Shown piece by piece: positions 12,192 through 24,400 of a stretch of 64,000 nucleotides of DNA (position 1 is its first letter; every line of letters begins with the position of its first letter). Position numbers and translations under genes: made by a program. The notes below the pieces were generated by a model, which saw nothing but the letters and a program-made list of their open reading frames with translations, searched no databases and had not been told where the DNA came from. The DNA lies in contig JAYKKR010000041.1 of the NCBI GenBank assembly GCA_036971615.1, positions 1-64,000 on the forward strand, read 5' to 3'. The DNA comes from Amyloporia xantha. Its lineage: Eukaryota; Basidiomycota; Agaricomycetes; Polyporales; Adustoporiaceae.

Positions 12192-12645
12192 TTTGTGTTG
12201 ATGTCGCCGTAGTCAGATCTTTGGGGGGTTCAGGCAGAGTGGTGTCAGGGCAAGCCTAGGGTAAGGAAAGGGGCGGCGAAAAAGCCAACAAATCGAAGCA
12301 ATAATAGGGGTTCCCACTTGAAATTCCACACCCGACGGCGGCATTCAAACGAAGCCCAATTGGTTGGGTCCATTGATGCGAAACACGACACACAGCTCGG
12401 CCCGGCTCCATGAACTGTTTGAAGCTTGGCTGAATGGGGCAGCGGTCCGGAGGAAAATTCCTAATTAGTTCAATATCGGGGATTTGCAGCCACCACTACG
12501 ACATTTCTATGACAGTCAGTGATCAAAGTGCGCGTTTCTCTTGCTCTGCATCAAAACTGCATGGCATTGTTACGAAACGTCTGAATGATATACATGAATC
12601 ATCATTGTGTGCACTAGTTGGATAACATGGAGAAGCGTCCAATAT
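12192..12645. other. Spacer between P2 stop and Q2 start
   Basis: About 450 bp without a gene or palindrome of the three families. It would hold the P2 3' end and the Q2 promoter. Confidence 0.5.
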
Positions 12646-15600
12646 CTATGCCGTGGGGCGTCTGACCACATATTCTACTTTATTTTTCTTCGGGACAGAC
12701 GGCTTGGGCGCAGAGCGCGTAGTTGAGGATGATGATGATGGCCCCGGCGTGCCGCAATTTGGCCCAGGGAATTTCTTGCCCGAGGTGCGGCTTGAGGATG
12801 GCCAACTAGCGAGCGGTGTGAATGAATCATAGGCAGAGTCGACATCGTCAAATGACATTCGCGTCTGGGAGGAAGCCGTCTGAATGGGATCGTCGAGCAG
12901 GTGTTCCCAAGCTGGATCATCCTCTTGATCCTTTGCCTTTTTGCGATGTGCTACGACAGACTCAATGAATTGACAAGAAGCACAAGGATCTATTAGACAC
13001 TTACGAGAGTCTCCGGATCGGACCGGAGTCCGAGGACGTTTGGATGTGGATTTGACTGATAGCGGCTTGGACGATAAGGTCAAGGAGTCTGGTGATTGAA
13101 TCAGGGTCAAATTAGCAATCACGTGTGATTTAGTATTGAACATACCGGAGATGCGCAACTTCTGGACGTTGGAATTGGCCGCATGAACATGATCATCTGG
13201 CACACAATCTGAGGAGAACATTAACATGTGTATATGCGGGATGGCTCGAAAGGCTACCTTCTTCGTCCAGAAAGCTGCCTGGAGCATGTGCCACGAATGG
13301 TTTTTCGTGCCCTTTGGTGGGAGCACGAGGCATCAGGGTGTGCGGCATTGGATGATCCAGGTCAATGCCGCAAATACCTTGCTTATTATTCCTATCATCA
13401 TTGACATGGACGTGTTTCATCTGAATAGTGCTGTTGCTATCAGCGGGGCCTTGACCGCATTGTTAGTTGGCTGCATTGAGACATCAGTGCCGATGCCGCA
13501 CGTACCTGGGGCATGCTCCTTCAATGATGTATGGCCCTTTGCTGAGGATCTGTGCATTAGACCTAGGCTTCCTCCGTCGTCGGAGGACGTGCTCAAGTCC
13601 TTCTGAGACCCTTCCAAGTCATCGCCAGAGAATGATGGCTTCTCACTTGTCTCCACCTGGAACTGGACATCCCCGTCTTCTGAAGCCTCCACATCGTCAT
13701 CGTCATTAAAAAGAGGTTCTCCTTGCGGAGGATGCAGAATATTATCTGCAATAAAGCTGAGAAGGGTATCAATTGATACAGGAGGGCCTACCGACTTTGG
13801 GATCATCCGTGTTGCTGTCCTCATGTGATGGCATTCGAGGAACGATAGATATCATGGTAGAATCACCGACAAAGCGGGCCTCAGGGCCTTTGCGGGCACG
13901 AAAGCGACGTCGTGAACCATTGAGTGATGCAGCCTGTTGAATTAGCACTATGTTAGCCTGGGACACTGAATGTCACGCTGAAAATCCCTGTACATTAATC
14001 AATGCAGTGATTGCTGCTGCGCATTCCGACGACATTTGTGGGTGGCCGCTGGATGCAGGCGAACTAGGGCTGTGGAGCACAGAAAAAGCCTCCAACTTGG
14101 CAACCATATTCTGAATGTCCTTGTCATCCCGACGGAACTGTATCATATCCTCGCATTCTTCAATGTCCGACTTCGTTTCATGATGCCAAGAAGGAGCGAT
14201 GATCGGGATCCCAGAGCGTGTCAGTTCTTCCCGTCCGATATTCTCCCAACTTGCCCACGCATTGTTTGAGCGGAAAACTGAACTGCATATCATCGCACGG
14301 AGGTCGAGGAATGGACCACAGGCGAGAGGCCTGCGGAGTGCTAGTGCAAAGCGGGACTCCATCCATGAAGCCATAAACATCCAGGCATTGCGCTGCCACA
14401 GGGAACATCAGGAAAAACGCATCTGGTACTAGGACACTCTAGGACTGTCATAGAGTGTCCTAGAGCACTCAGAGCACTCAGAGTGCCCAGAGTGCTCAGA
14501 GTGTCCCAGGTCGCCCTCAGACTAACCCCTTCTAGCTCAAATCTCTGAGAGCATCACAGAGTACTCCCAGCATGTACCTAAGTTACTCTGACAGTACACT
14601 TAAAGACATATTTATTGCTCCTAGATCGTCACAGAATGGTCTTAGATAAGGACAGAGTATTGAAAAATAAATATAATGTATTCATATGTATTACACTAAA
14701 GCCCACTGTCTAGCATGTAGTATAATCATACATCCAGCATCCGACATTCCATTCTCCGCCACTTGCCATGTCAAGCAATTGAAGTAAGCAGTGGCAAGAA
14801 AGGTACATACATACCAGCTACCTGACATATATGCAAGCTGGTGGACGATGCAATCAGATACAGTCATTGATCAATTAAATTCAGGCTTACCACAATGTTT
14901 GAGAAAGACGTGGATACAGTAGTCAAGTGGATGGCACAAGACAGAGGGAGTGGGGAGGGCACATGGATAGAAGACGAAGCCAATGAGAATCTAAGAAGAC
15001 GTAAGAAAGTCAAAAAATGATACAGAAATTGTGGTCCAAACATGACTTACATAGATTGCATGCGCCCAGTGTCAGAAGCACCATGAAGGACAGATGAAGG
15101 ACAGTTGCATGCCAAGTAAATGTCATATCTAGTATATATGGTTGACACGTCAGAGTTTATCTTCAAGAGATAACTTGAATTCGACTCACCTTTCATTGTC
15201 GGTTCATGACCATAGCTAACATTCAGTGGAATTTGAATCAGAAACTGATGTTAGTGATTTGTAGGAATAGATAGGAAAAGAAAGAAAACATTGACTTACC
15301 TGAGCCCACAATGCCCGACAAACACCTGCACTTCACTCAGAAATGCCAGCACATTAGTGATGCAGGACTGCTCAGAAAGAGGCAACAGCAAACTAGATAT
15401 GTATTAGAGATCAGAAAGAGAATAATTGAGTGAGCAGAAATGAACAGAAACAGCAAAGTGGCAGGGAGGAAGATGAAGCCAAGTGAGCGTTGTGGAAGAG
15501 ACGTGACAGTGAAAATGAGCGCTGAGCAGTCCCAATTTGGGCATGAGTCTGTCGCGACAGACTGAATTTGATCTAGGGTTAGGGTCGGTGTGGACTTGTG

Positions 15601-18600
15601 TCTGCAGCAGTCTCTGCTCTCGCCCTCTCGCTCTCCGCTCTCGCCCTGGCCGTCGACGCACCTTCGACGCCCTCACCCTCGCTCGCGCTCTCCGCTCTCC
15701 GCTCTCACTCTCCGCTCTCTCGCTCTCCGTCCCCTCCACCCTCCTCAAACGCCCCACCTTCGCCCTCGCCTGCCTCGCACCCATGCTCCCTGCACCCGCA
15801 ACCCGCACACGCTTCGCAGCCTGGCGCAGCACCTCCCGCATCCTCGTCTACGACGCAGACGCACCCGTCCTCCCTGACCGCGCCGCCCTGCTCGGCCTCC
15901 TCCACAAGTTCTGCGCAGAGGGCTTCGACCCCGCGTGCAAGGTCGCTTGGCTCCGCGGTGGGCTCAACGCGGTGTGGAGAGAGTGCCCCCGCTATGCCTC
16001 CCGACGCACCACCATCCCCGGCACCCTCACCCTCACCCTCGACGCCCTCTCTTGCCCGTGCCCTCGACGACACCCTTGCCCTCGATGCCCTCGCCCTCAA
16101 CCTCGCCCTCGACACCCTCACTCCCGCCCTCGACACCCTCGACGCCCTCTCTTGCCCGCGCCGTCGACGCGCTCGCTCTCGCCCGCGCCATCGACGCGCT
16201 CGCTGCCTTCGCCTTCGCCTTCGCCCTCGCCTTCGCCCTCGCCCTCACCTTCACCCTCACCTTCGCCCTCACTCTTGCCCTTGCCCTCGACACCCTCGAC
16301 ACCCTCTCTTGCCCGCGCCGTCGATGCGCTCGCTCTTGCCCGCGCCGTCGATGCGCTCGCTCTCGCCCGCGCCGTCGACACGCTCGATGCCTTTGCCTTC
16401 GCCCTCGCCCTCAACCTCGCCCTCGACACCCTCACTCTCGCCCTCGACACCCTCGATGCCCTCACTCTTGCCCTCGCCCTCGACGCCCTCGACGCCCTCT
16501 CTTGCCCGCGCCGTCGACGCGCTCGCTGCCTTCGCCTTCGCATTCGCCCTTGCCCTCGCCCTTGCCCTTGCCCTCGCCCTCGCCCTCGACGCCCTCACTC
16601 TTGCCCTTGCCCTCGATGCCCTCGACACCCTCTCTTGACCGCGCCGTCGACGCGCTCGCTCTCGCCCGTGCCGTCGACGCGCTCGCTGCCTTCGCCTTCG
16701 CATTCGCCCTTGCCCTCGCCTTCGCCCTCGACGCCCTCACTCTTGCCCTTGCCCTCGACGCCCTCGCCACCCTCTCTTGACCACGCCGTTGACGCCCTCG
16801 CTTCCGCCCGTGCCATCGACGCGCTCGGTGCCTTCGCCTTCGCCCTTGCCCTTGCCCTTGCCCTCGCTCTCACCCTCGACGCCCTCGCACTCGCCCTTGC
16901 CCTTGCACTCGCCTTTGCCCTCACCGTCTCTGGCACCCGAGGAATAGTGTCCGTCTCTCGAGTGACGCTCAAAGGCGAAGCAGGTGTGTGGAGGTTGTTG
17001 AGGCTATCGTCTTGGAGTTGATTGAGTGTCCAGTGACTGGCCGTGTCCTTGGTGTGTGAGCCACGTGCAAGAGCGATGGTAGACTCAATGGACCCTGTGG
17101 CCAAGGAGACCTTCTTCTGAGTCGCAGACTTCACTGTGATTGTGGATGGCTGTTTCTCAAATTTCTGGACCACCTTCCCGAGTCAGACAGGGGTCAAGCT
17201 GACAATATGTACAGTGTCAAACACCTTCTCAGGGCTGATGGATGTTTGGCTGGGGTGATTGTTCCCTTAACAAGTATCAGACCAAGTTGCATGCTAATTC
17301 CCGACTTTGGGAGAGCGGCTGAACATGGTTTGACCAAGGACAATGTATTGGATAATATGAGTACATTTTTGTTAATACTTGGACCAGTTTATACGCATAC
17401 AAACTGTCTGGTAATATAACAGATTCTATAAGCAATCTAGAGCCGGCCAAAGTGATCTCAGAGTGCGCACTATGGTTAGACACATCCCAGAGTATACCAG
17501 AGCAACTCAGAGACTCCAAAGCCACTCAGGACAGTCTGAGAGGCTCTGATTAAGTTGCAAAGTCTCAGAGCATCTTGGAGAAAAAGTGTTTTTCCTGATG
17601 AAGCCTTTGTGGAAATGTTCGACATAGCCCCATAAGGATCGTAAAAGGAGGCTTTTACTGCACGGACACTGATGATTTCATCATTCATTTGATCCACCTG
17701 CTTATGGACCAAGGATTGTGCCTCTCTCACAAAGGCAGTCAGATCATCCATAGGATCTACCGTCGAATCATCACAGAATTGGGCAAGGAGCTCATTTGCG
17801 ATGTCCTCCTCGTCTGATGTATACGATAGCTTTGGTTCCCTGTGTTCGATATTGCCTAAGTATTCGGGGAGTCCTGTCGCGAGATCAGGCCATGGATTCG
17901 CATTGTATTGTTCAAACATCCTCCGCATGCCGAATGCTGCCAGCGCGAAAAGGGCACCCTTGGAGAGACAACGGGCATCGTATTCATGAAGGTGACTTTC
18001 CAGGCGAGGCAACACCACTGCAGTCGCACGAAGCAAGTGCCGTACAATCTGTGTTGCGGAGTAAATTAGATCCAGGAAAGGGGTGTAGCGGTAAGATGCT
18101 CACATATTTCGCTTCGCTCTTCTTCTTTCCGGCTCTGGCAATCCGCTCGATGGCAAGTATCATATTGGTTGTGATGTCGGCATACTTCACAGATTCTTCG
18201 GGGAGCACTCTTGCTAAAGGCTCTATCCATGTCGATATCTGATGTAGATGACACAATAGTTAGTAGTGCGGCATTGAGGTGGGTGCGCGGATGCCGCAGG
18301 TGAAAATAAGGTTACGGTCCCTCTCATGCAATAAAACGCCCCTCCCAATAAGCAGCAGTGTTCGTACTTATGGGATCTCAACCAGGGATTGAGGGGAGAC
18401 ATGAAGGACTCACATAAGACAAGGCACGTGGAAACCTGGCAAAGCTGTCATCCAACGCAGACACTACACTTCGAGTCGGCAGCGGCATTGGGGCACACTT
18501 GGTGCGCGATGCAAAGAAGAATTCCAGACGAGCACGAACTGTCTTCTTGTTCGGTACCCCATCTAAACTAGCTGCCGAATTACAGAGAATGTCCTTGACC

Positions 18601-20702
18601 TTGTTTGTATACACCACCCATTCGGCCAAATAGTGTTCAGCAACAGTACCGATGAGCAGCGGTGCGGTGATGGTGTTTTTGAACACCGTGTCTATTTGGT
18701 TAAGGACCTCAGTGGTGAAGAGTCTTTTGGTCTGGTCGTGTGTCGCTGGCTGTTGGTAGAATAGCTTTCCGAGCTTCCACATGGCGACAAGTGCTGGAGC
18801 ATCATTGGTAGGCTTTGTTTCCTCGTCAGAACTGGGCCAGGTCGCATTGTTGTTGTCAAGCGACAAACTCCACGCATTGACTATACGCCTGGTCTGTTTG
18901 ACCAAGGGGAAGTCGTCTCTCGGAGCGGCAATCAGTGACATTGCCTTCATGCCATCCATGATGGCTGCTGACCACACCTATGTGAAGGCGGTGAGTAATG
19001 CTCAGAAATGGGTGATTGGAGATAGACCTTACCCCTGCGTGCACATCAATAATTTTATTCAACTTCTCCCAATCCGAGGTTAGGTTGAAAAGATAATGCT
19101 TGTCGAACATGCGCATCTTCATCAGCACCTCGAGAAATGGGCGATTGTGGAGAACCATCATGTGGCACTCCTCTAGCTGTGGGATGCTGCGTGTGAGCTT
19201 GGAGTATGATTCCTCAAATTCTCCCGCTTCCAGGGCCTTTATCAAGTCATCAACTCTGCATTGCAGCTGTTCCTCTAGAGGTGGATCGCGCGGTACATTC
19301 CACCCATCTACCACAGCCTTCGTCAACTGGGGTGTCATTCTATCTGCGATGAGAACATGTGGTGTCAGTATGGTCTGGTCGCTACAGTAAGGTGGCTGTG
19401 TGCGGCATTAGCACAGATGCACCAATGTCGCGCAGCGCTTGTCGCACACATGCAGGTGGTCACTCAAGCAGCAGCACACGAGTGCGGCATTCGATCCCTT
19501 GGCCCAATGCCGCACATTTATGATGCCGCCATGACACACCGAACATCATATGTTATTATTACTCAATGACTGTCGTTATCATGACTCACTCCTGTCAAAC
19601 ACATGACACCCCCACTTGGAATACCTTGCGATGTTCGCAACATGGAGCTGACAGTCCTGATGGTAGAGTGTTGTCTCCTCGCATGTTGGCCTCGGTAGAG
19701 CTTCATGATTCCTCTGCATATCTTGGAGAGTCTTCACTTCGTCTTCCACTAAGGCAGTGAGTGCCGCAACGCGATCTCGCCCAGTAAGCACGAGCACCGT
19801 ATTGTCACGGCCCATTTTTGGCGTGGGGGCCTCCTCGATCAAGATTTCACGATCCTCTGTTGTAGTCCACGAAAGGGTAGTCAGCAGCAAAGATGGGTCA
19901 ATGGCGATGCTAATGGATTGTTCAGGAGAGAGCGAGATGGGGGCCCAGTTCTCTCGCATTGATCTCATCATTTCCTGCACCTCTACATCATTGCGGGTGA
20001 TTTGGCGGTCCGTCTGCCATCTCTCCAGAGATTGGATGATGTTCAGCAGGCCGTATCCAATGTACGAACGGTTACTGTCATCCAACAATATCACACCCTG
20101 TCGTTGCAGTCAGTACGAAGGAATAAGGTTTAGTTTTTGTTTGTGTGTTTCCCCACCTCTCGTGTGCCATAGATGTGATCGTCCCGCGCATGGGGCGCAT
20201 CCTGTGAAGGTGAGAGTCCTGACTGTCCCACTCCCTCCATTATCCCCTCGTTAGTGTGAACGGGGTCGTGTTCAGGAGGTGGCGGAGCCTCTACCGAGTT
20301 CGACCATGATGGAGGTTTTGCAGATGGCTCAAGAACACTGGTCGATGATGACAATATGACCATGGGCGTCGGGGTGGCTCTGATGGGCTGCTTCGGGTCG
20401 GATTTGGCTTCGGATACTGGAGCGGGTTCCGCATCGTGTTGAGGCACTAGATTTGCATGCTGCTCTGCGGCGAGCTCTGGAGTTGCCTTTGCGATGGGCC
20501 GCGAAATGCGCCTGGGTTTGGGCCTCGCGGTAGGCGTAGGGATGGATGGTAACTTTGGTGCCCTGAGTAAGCGTTCCATGGCCTCGTCGATGTCCTGCTG
20601 CTCATCGATGTCTGGAGGTTCGTATTCATTGTCATCGTCCTCTTCATAGCGTTGCCGTGCTTGCTTCCTCTTTGCCGATGTTGCTGCTTGCTGATTCGAC
20701 AT
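12646..20702 (-). CDS. P2: ParB-like family P protein with divergent motif, interrupted by a transposable element
   Basis: Function unknown. The start is ATG 20702 (MSNQQAATSAKRKQARQRYEEDDD), a Pro/Glu-rich disordered exon. Exon 2 (from about 20099 to 19590) has the ParB-like segment, with LTGRDRVAA where sisters have GGQHR, and ends with WGCHVFD as in P3 (WGCRVYD). Later exons (19343 to 18994, 18977-18414, 18238 to about 18110, about 18053 to 17603) align with P3 through LPTRSVVSALDDSFARFPRA and DPYGAMSN. The element at 14406-17600 splits the exon; joining across it gives a continuous frame into WMESRFALALRRPL. The C-terminal exons (acidic, Ser-rich) end near 12646 at EYVVRRPTA. H2 hairpins lie in the introns 18239-18413 and 19344-19589 and near 13341-13501. 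Without the element it would be about 1200 residues. Confidence 0.6.
13341..13501. repeat. H2 hairpins near the 3' end of P2
   Basis: Two H2-type inverted repeats at about 13341-13372 (good arms TGCGGCATTG / CAATGCCGCA) and 13470-13501 (weaker right arm). I place them in an intron of about 220 bp, though that stretch also stays open in one frame. Confidence 0.7.
15540..16960. repeat. GC-rich minisatellite inside TIR element copy 1
   Basis: Long runs built from GCCCTC and GCCTTC hexamers plus a longer unit containing CCCGCGCCGTCGACGCG. It stays open in several frames on both strands (Ala-Leu, Ser-Pro and Arg-Ala patterns), so the long open frames here are products of composition, not evidence for a protein. 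Confidence 0.9.
15738..15995 (+). pseudogene. Captured fragment resembling a rhodanese domain of a fungal phosphatase
   Basis: A stretch of about 85 codons (LLKRPTFALACLAPML... ILVYDADAPVLPD... LLHKFCAEGF... VAWLRGGLNAVWRE) has the layout of a rhodanese/Cdc25-like domain: a beta strand VYD, then a helix, then VAWLRGG. The equivalent active-site loop and the rest of a phosphatase are missing, and low-complexity repeats follow. It lies wholly inside the TIR element, as expected for a host gene piece picked up by a non-autonomous transposon. The family call is from memory of the fold pattern; a domain search would settle it. Confidence 0.45.
18271..18298. repeat. H2 hairpin in P2 intron
   Basis: TGCGGCATTG...GGATGCCGCA inverted repeat inside the intron 18239-18413 of P2. 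Confidence 0.8.
19391..19514. repeat. Two H2 hairpins in the P2 intron after the ParB-like exon
   Basis: Inverted repeats at about 19393-19425 (one arm altered to AATGTCGC) and 19479-19514 (GTGCGGCATT / AATGCCGCAC). They occupy the intron 19344-19589, the same position that holds the H1 array in P1 and an H2 hairpin in P3. Confidence 0.85.
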
Positions 20703-21497
20703 TGCGGTAGATGGCAAGAACAGTACCAGGGAGGATGGTGGTTTGAGAATGAAAATGTTTCGGTGGACAATCCAGATTGCCGGTCTCTGGGGGAAATTAA
20801 TACCTTATCTTGTCTCAATTGATATGCCCATGGCATCAATAAAATCCAACATTTCTATCATTTACCTTTTTCTCCTTATCTGGTCTTTATGTCTCATGTA
20901 AGGAAATGGCGGCAATTGCTAATGCCGAGTGTGTCTTGCTCCAATGCGATCCACACTCTTTTGGTGTCTTGGTTTCTTTTTTTGGACGACAAAGATAATA
21001 GTAAAACAGGTTGGTTTTACTGATGTGGTGCGTACCTAGTACAGAATGATTAAAGGTTCCAGGCGCGGCACTGATACATAGAAGCTGATCTGCATGTATA
21101 ACGCATGGTGAGCTGATGATGCCTACCAGCATCGGCAGGCGTGTGCGTATACAGCATGGCTAACTTAATTGTCACCGGAACAAGATGCAGGTTACACGTG
21201 TGATATACGTTGATGCAGCTTCTTTGATGGAACTTGCCATTGGTCATGGGATGCAGCCAGCCATAAATGCTCATTGTGTCGGATGATGTCAACCATAGAG
21301 AAATAACACAAAGGAACAATATATCGTTGCGGGAAAACTGTCATTGCAATTTTGTACTACAGGAGGGGGAAATGATGACATGTGGATGATGCATTGTCTA
21401 TAGACCCGCACGAGGACCACCAGTTCATGATGAATACAACTGACCAGAAGATGAGGTACTTGAAGACGACGACAGGTGATTTCTAACAGGGTACCCA
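20703..21497. other. Spacer between P3 stop and P2 start
   Basis: About 0.8 kb with no gene recognised and no family Q copy, although a Q gene follows P2 and P4. It contains the presumed P2 promoter. Confidence 0.5.
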
Positions 21498-24400
21498 TTA
21501 GCGTTTCTGTATCCGCTCCTGTTGTTCCCTGTGATGTTTTCGAGCTTGCCCAGCTTTGCGGGTGTTCATTGCGGGTCTTCCATATTGAGTGAGTCCTGTG
21601 TCAAACATGCGTGTCTCATCAACGGCAGGAGCCTCGTTATCGTCATCCAGCTGCATGGCTTCAGGACTGCCGCGATCCTTGGATTTCTTACGGAGGGCTG
21701 TTGTATATGAGTACTTATAGAGTAACCAGCCGACTCTCTGTCACAGAAACTCACGTGAGGCACCTGGAAGAACCGGCGACGCTCGTTTCGCCGGGAGGGA
21801 CTCATCTATGTCCATGGGCTCTGCTGTGGCGGGGCCAAATTGCGGCATCAAAGCAGACGGCACATTGCCGGTAAATCCAACATTGTCTATGTGTCCGTGC
21901 GCAGGTGGGGGTTAGACAAACAGCGGCATCGGGGCAGAGGTGGCAATGCCGCTCTTACCATCGTCATCACTGTCCAGCTCACCTCGCATGTCGTCATCTG
22001 TGTTCTGCTCGTCTTGCGCCTTGCTGGCACGGTCTGGGTCGAGATCACCTTGAGTGATGATACGGAAGGCCTGCAGAGTGGATCAGTGACGTGAACACAC
22101 ACGATGGAAAAACAACATACGGTGGGCAGAAGAGTTGCGGAATCAGCGATCGAAGCACTTCGGACCAGTTGCGGCTTGACCATCCCACTGCCGTCAAAGA
22201 AAGCAGACGCGTCTTCTTCCTCAGTCTCTCGGAAACGCTTCCGTTTCGCGTTGAGGGCTGCAGCCTGGATGTTGTTATATATGGTATAAGGTCAGCGAAG
22301 TAGAACACACGCAGCTCATATGCTTACGTTCACGAGCGCGGTGATGGCGACTGCGCATTCAGAGGCAATGTACCGCCCGCCTCTACCCGGCCTGCCCGCG
22401 GTTGACGCCTGCATGATGGGCCGGTTCTCCAAGTATTTCACAATCGCTTGGAGCTCTGCGTGATCTTGGACTTCCTGAAGGTGCTCTGACAAGATGCGCT
22501 CGGACTGCGTAATGCCCTCGTTGTCTATCTCATTCCACTCTTCTTCGTCAATTGGGATGTCGCTGAAGGTGTCCTTTGTGACCTTATCCCACCACGTCCA
22601 TGCGACTGTCTGACGCTCTTTGCCTGTTTTAGGGTCGGTGGAGGTGACGGTGGGCTCAACCGAGTCACGAATGGCGAAGTATAATTCCCATCGGAAGGCA
22701 ATAATGGGCCGGACGGCGAGATGCTCGCGTAGTTCGCGTGCCATCAGCGACTCGATCCAACTCCCCACGACCATCCAAATGTTCCGGATCGCCAGGGGCA
22801 TCTTTCCTGTCTTATCCTTTTCCTTCTTGTGGAAGGGGTCCATGATAGACAAGTGAATGCCCATTGCGCCCGGTATCGAGGCCGGAATGTCCGTCTTCTT
22901 CTTCACGGCAGGATCTTCGATCGCGACCAAGAGATCGACTAGCTCTCGAATGGGATTGTTGACAGCTTTGAACTGTCGGAGGAATTGTTTCGCCTCTGCG
23001 ATATGCCCTACATTGAATGGCGCCGGTTGTGCATCGGTGGCCTTCGCCTTCCCCTTACCTTTACTCGTCGACTTCTTCTTGCCTTTGCCAGTGTCATAGT
23101 CACCGTCACTGTCCACGGCATACTGCCCCTTATGCAGGCCTTCATCTGTCATGATGGTCCAGGCCATGGCAGCCAGGCCTATCAAGGTAGATTTCGGCGG
23201 GCGCACAATCTCGTGCCTTGCAAGCAAAACCTCCATGCGGGGCAAGATATTGGCTCTTGCCAACATGATGCATTCAACGACCTGGCAAACAGTCAATGGT
23301 CAATTGTCGATCCGTATTCAGACGACTCACTGCTGGGACGACGCGCAGAGCGTCGACCTTTTGATCCTGGAGATGTTGCTGAACATCGCCTGCGTGGCGT
23401 CTGCATTGCGAAAGGATTGCACTGTCGGTGGGCGCATCCATTGTGCGAGCACCTCGACCCAGGTGGAGAGCTGTGTGTGACATGACGGTCGTCAATAGTA
23501 ATAAATAAACATGATAGAATATTCGTGCAGTCAAGGATGATAATGATGTCCCCTGAATAGTGACCATCCACAGGGCACGGATGCAAGGGAGTTGGCGGCG
23601 GCATTGGCACACAGGGGTGAATGCCGCGCTCACGCGTCACCTCGATGAGTGCGGCATTCATGCCTGAGTGCGGATGCCGCACGCTCAATAAATGACGCAT
23701 GATGTCAGTTGATCCTTACCTGATTGATGGCCCGGGGAAAGCGACGCAAGCTCTCGTGCATCGCGATGATGACGCTTACAGTCGGGAGCGGGTATGGGCC
23801 CATCGTCTCCGTGAAGCGCACTCGAAAGCAATACGCCAGGCGCGACTTCACCTGGTCGAGAGTCGGGACTCACTGCCCCTCTTCGTGACCTCCTTGACGA
23901 TAATGTCTGTGACCGCGTCCCGATATTCGTTGAACTCTTGCAGGTATTTGGCCAACCTAATGCCTACATGCATCCGTGATGTCACGATGTGTGTCTGGAA
24001 CGCAGCGTCGATCGCGTCCAGCATATCGGCCGTCCAAAACGATTTCAACTGATCGCGCGACGAGTCGAGATCGTTGAACATTTCATCGAGCTTGTCCGCT
24101 TCCACCCTGCGTGGATCCTCCTGCCGCTTGATTTCCTTCGCATGCGCGGTCTTCTTATCTTCGCCTTCCAATTCCTCGGTTTCTTCTGCGAGAAGGGCCA
24201 AGGCATCTAGGATCTTGCTCGTATCCGCCAGGGATGCGAATTTGTTTTCCGGTGCCGCTATTCTGCGCGGTACGTGCAGCTCCATTAAGAGGTGCATCGC
24301 AAGTAACTGTAGTAGATAGAAGCTTCCATTAGATCGCAGACCACACACATCCAATTGCGCTTGCTGCAAATGACCTACCCCGCCATGATCCCCAATCACG

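Larger units (their letters stand above)
14406..17600. mobile_element. TIR element copy 1 (3195 bp), inserted in a P2 exon
   Basis: The ends are inverted CATCAGGAAAAAC, with the right end continuing ACTTTT inward as in copy 2. The flanking dinucleotide AA is at 14404-14405 and 17601-17602. Deleting the element plus one AA rejoins P2 codons in frame (STKA then SLWQRN), matching P3 around RNIWM. Subterminal regions are packed with short motifs such as CTCAGAGCA and CTAGGAC. The interior holds an AT-rich part (14.5-15.4 kb), a GC-rich minisatellite and a rhodanese-like fragment. No transposase was found, so it appears non-autonomous. A superfamily cannot be named; 2-bp duplications that are not TA are uncommon. 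Confidence 0.85.

Noticed and set aside
15537..17021. A 494-codon plus-strand open frame and several long minus-strand frames in the GC-rich block
   Set aside because: They arise from CCTCG/GCCTTC-type repeats with no stops in several frames on both strands; the residues are Ala-Leu, Ser-Pro or Arg-Ala strings without a family pattern, apart from the short rhodanese-like piece noted.
14406..17600. Introner-type element that splices itself out
   Set aside because: The ends (CATCAGG... / ...CCTGATG) do not provide GT and AG at the junctions needed to restore the P2 frame; the frame is restored only by exact excision with one dinucleotide.
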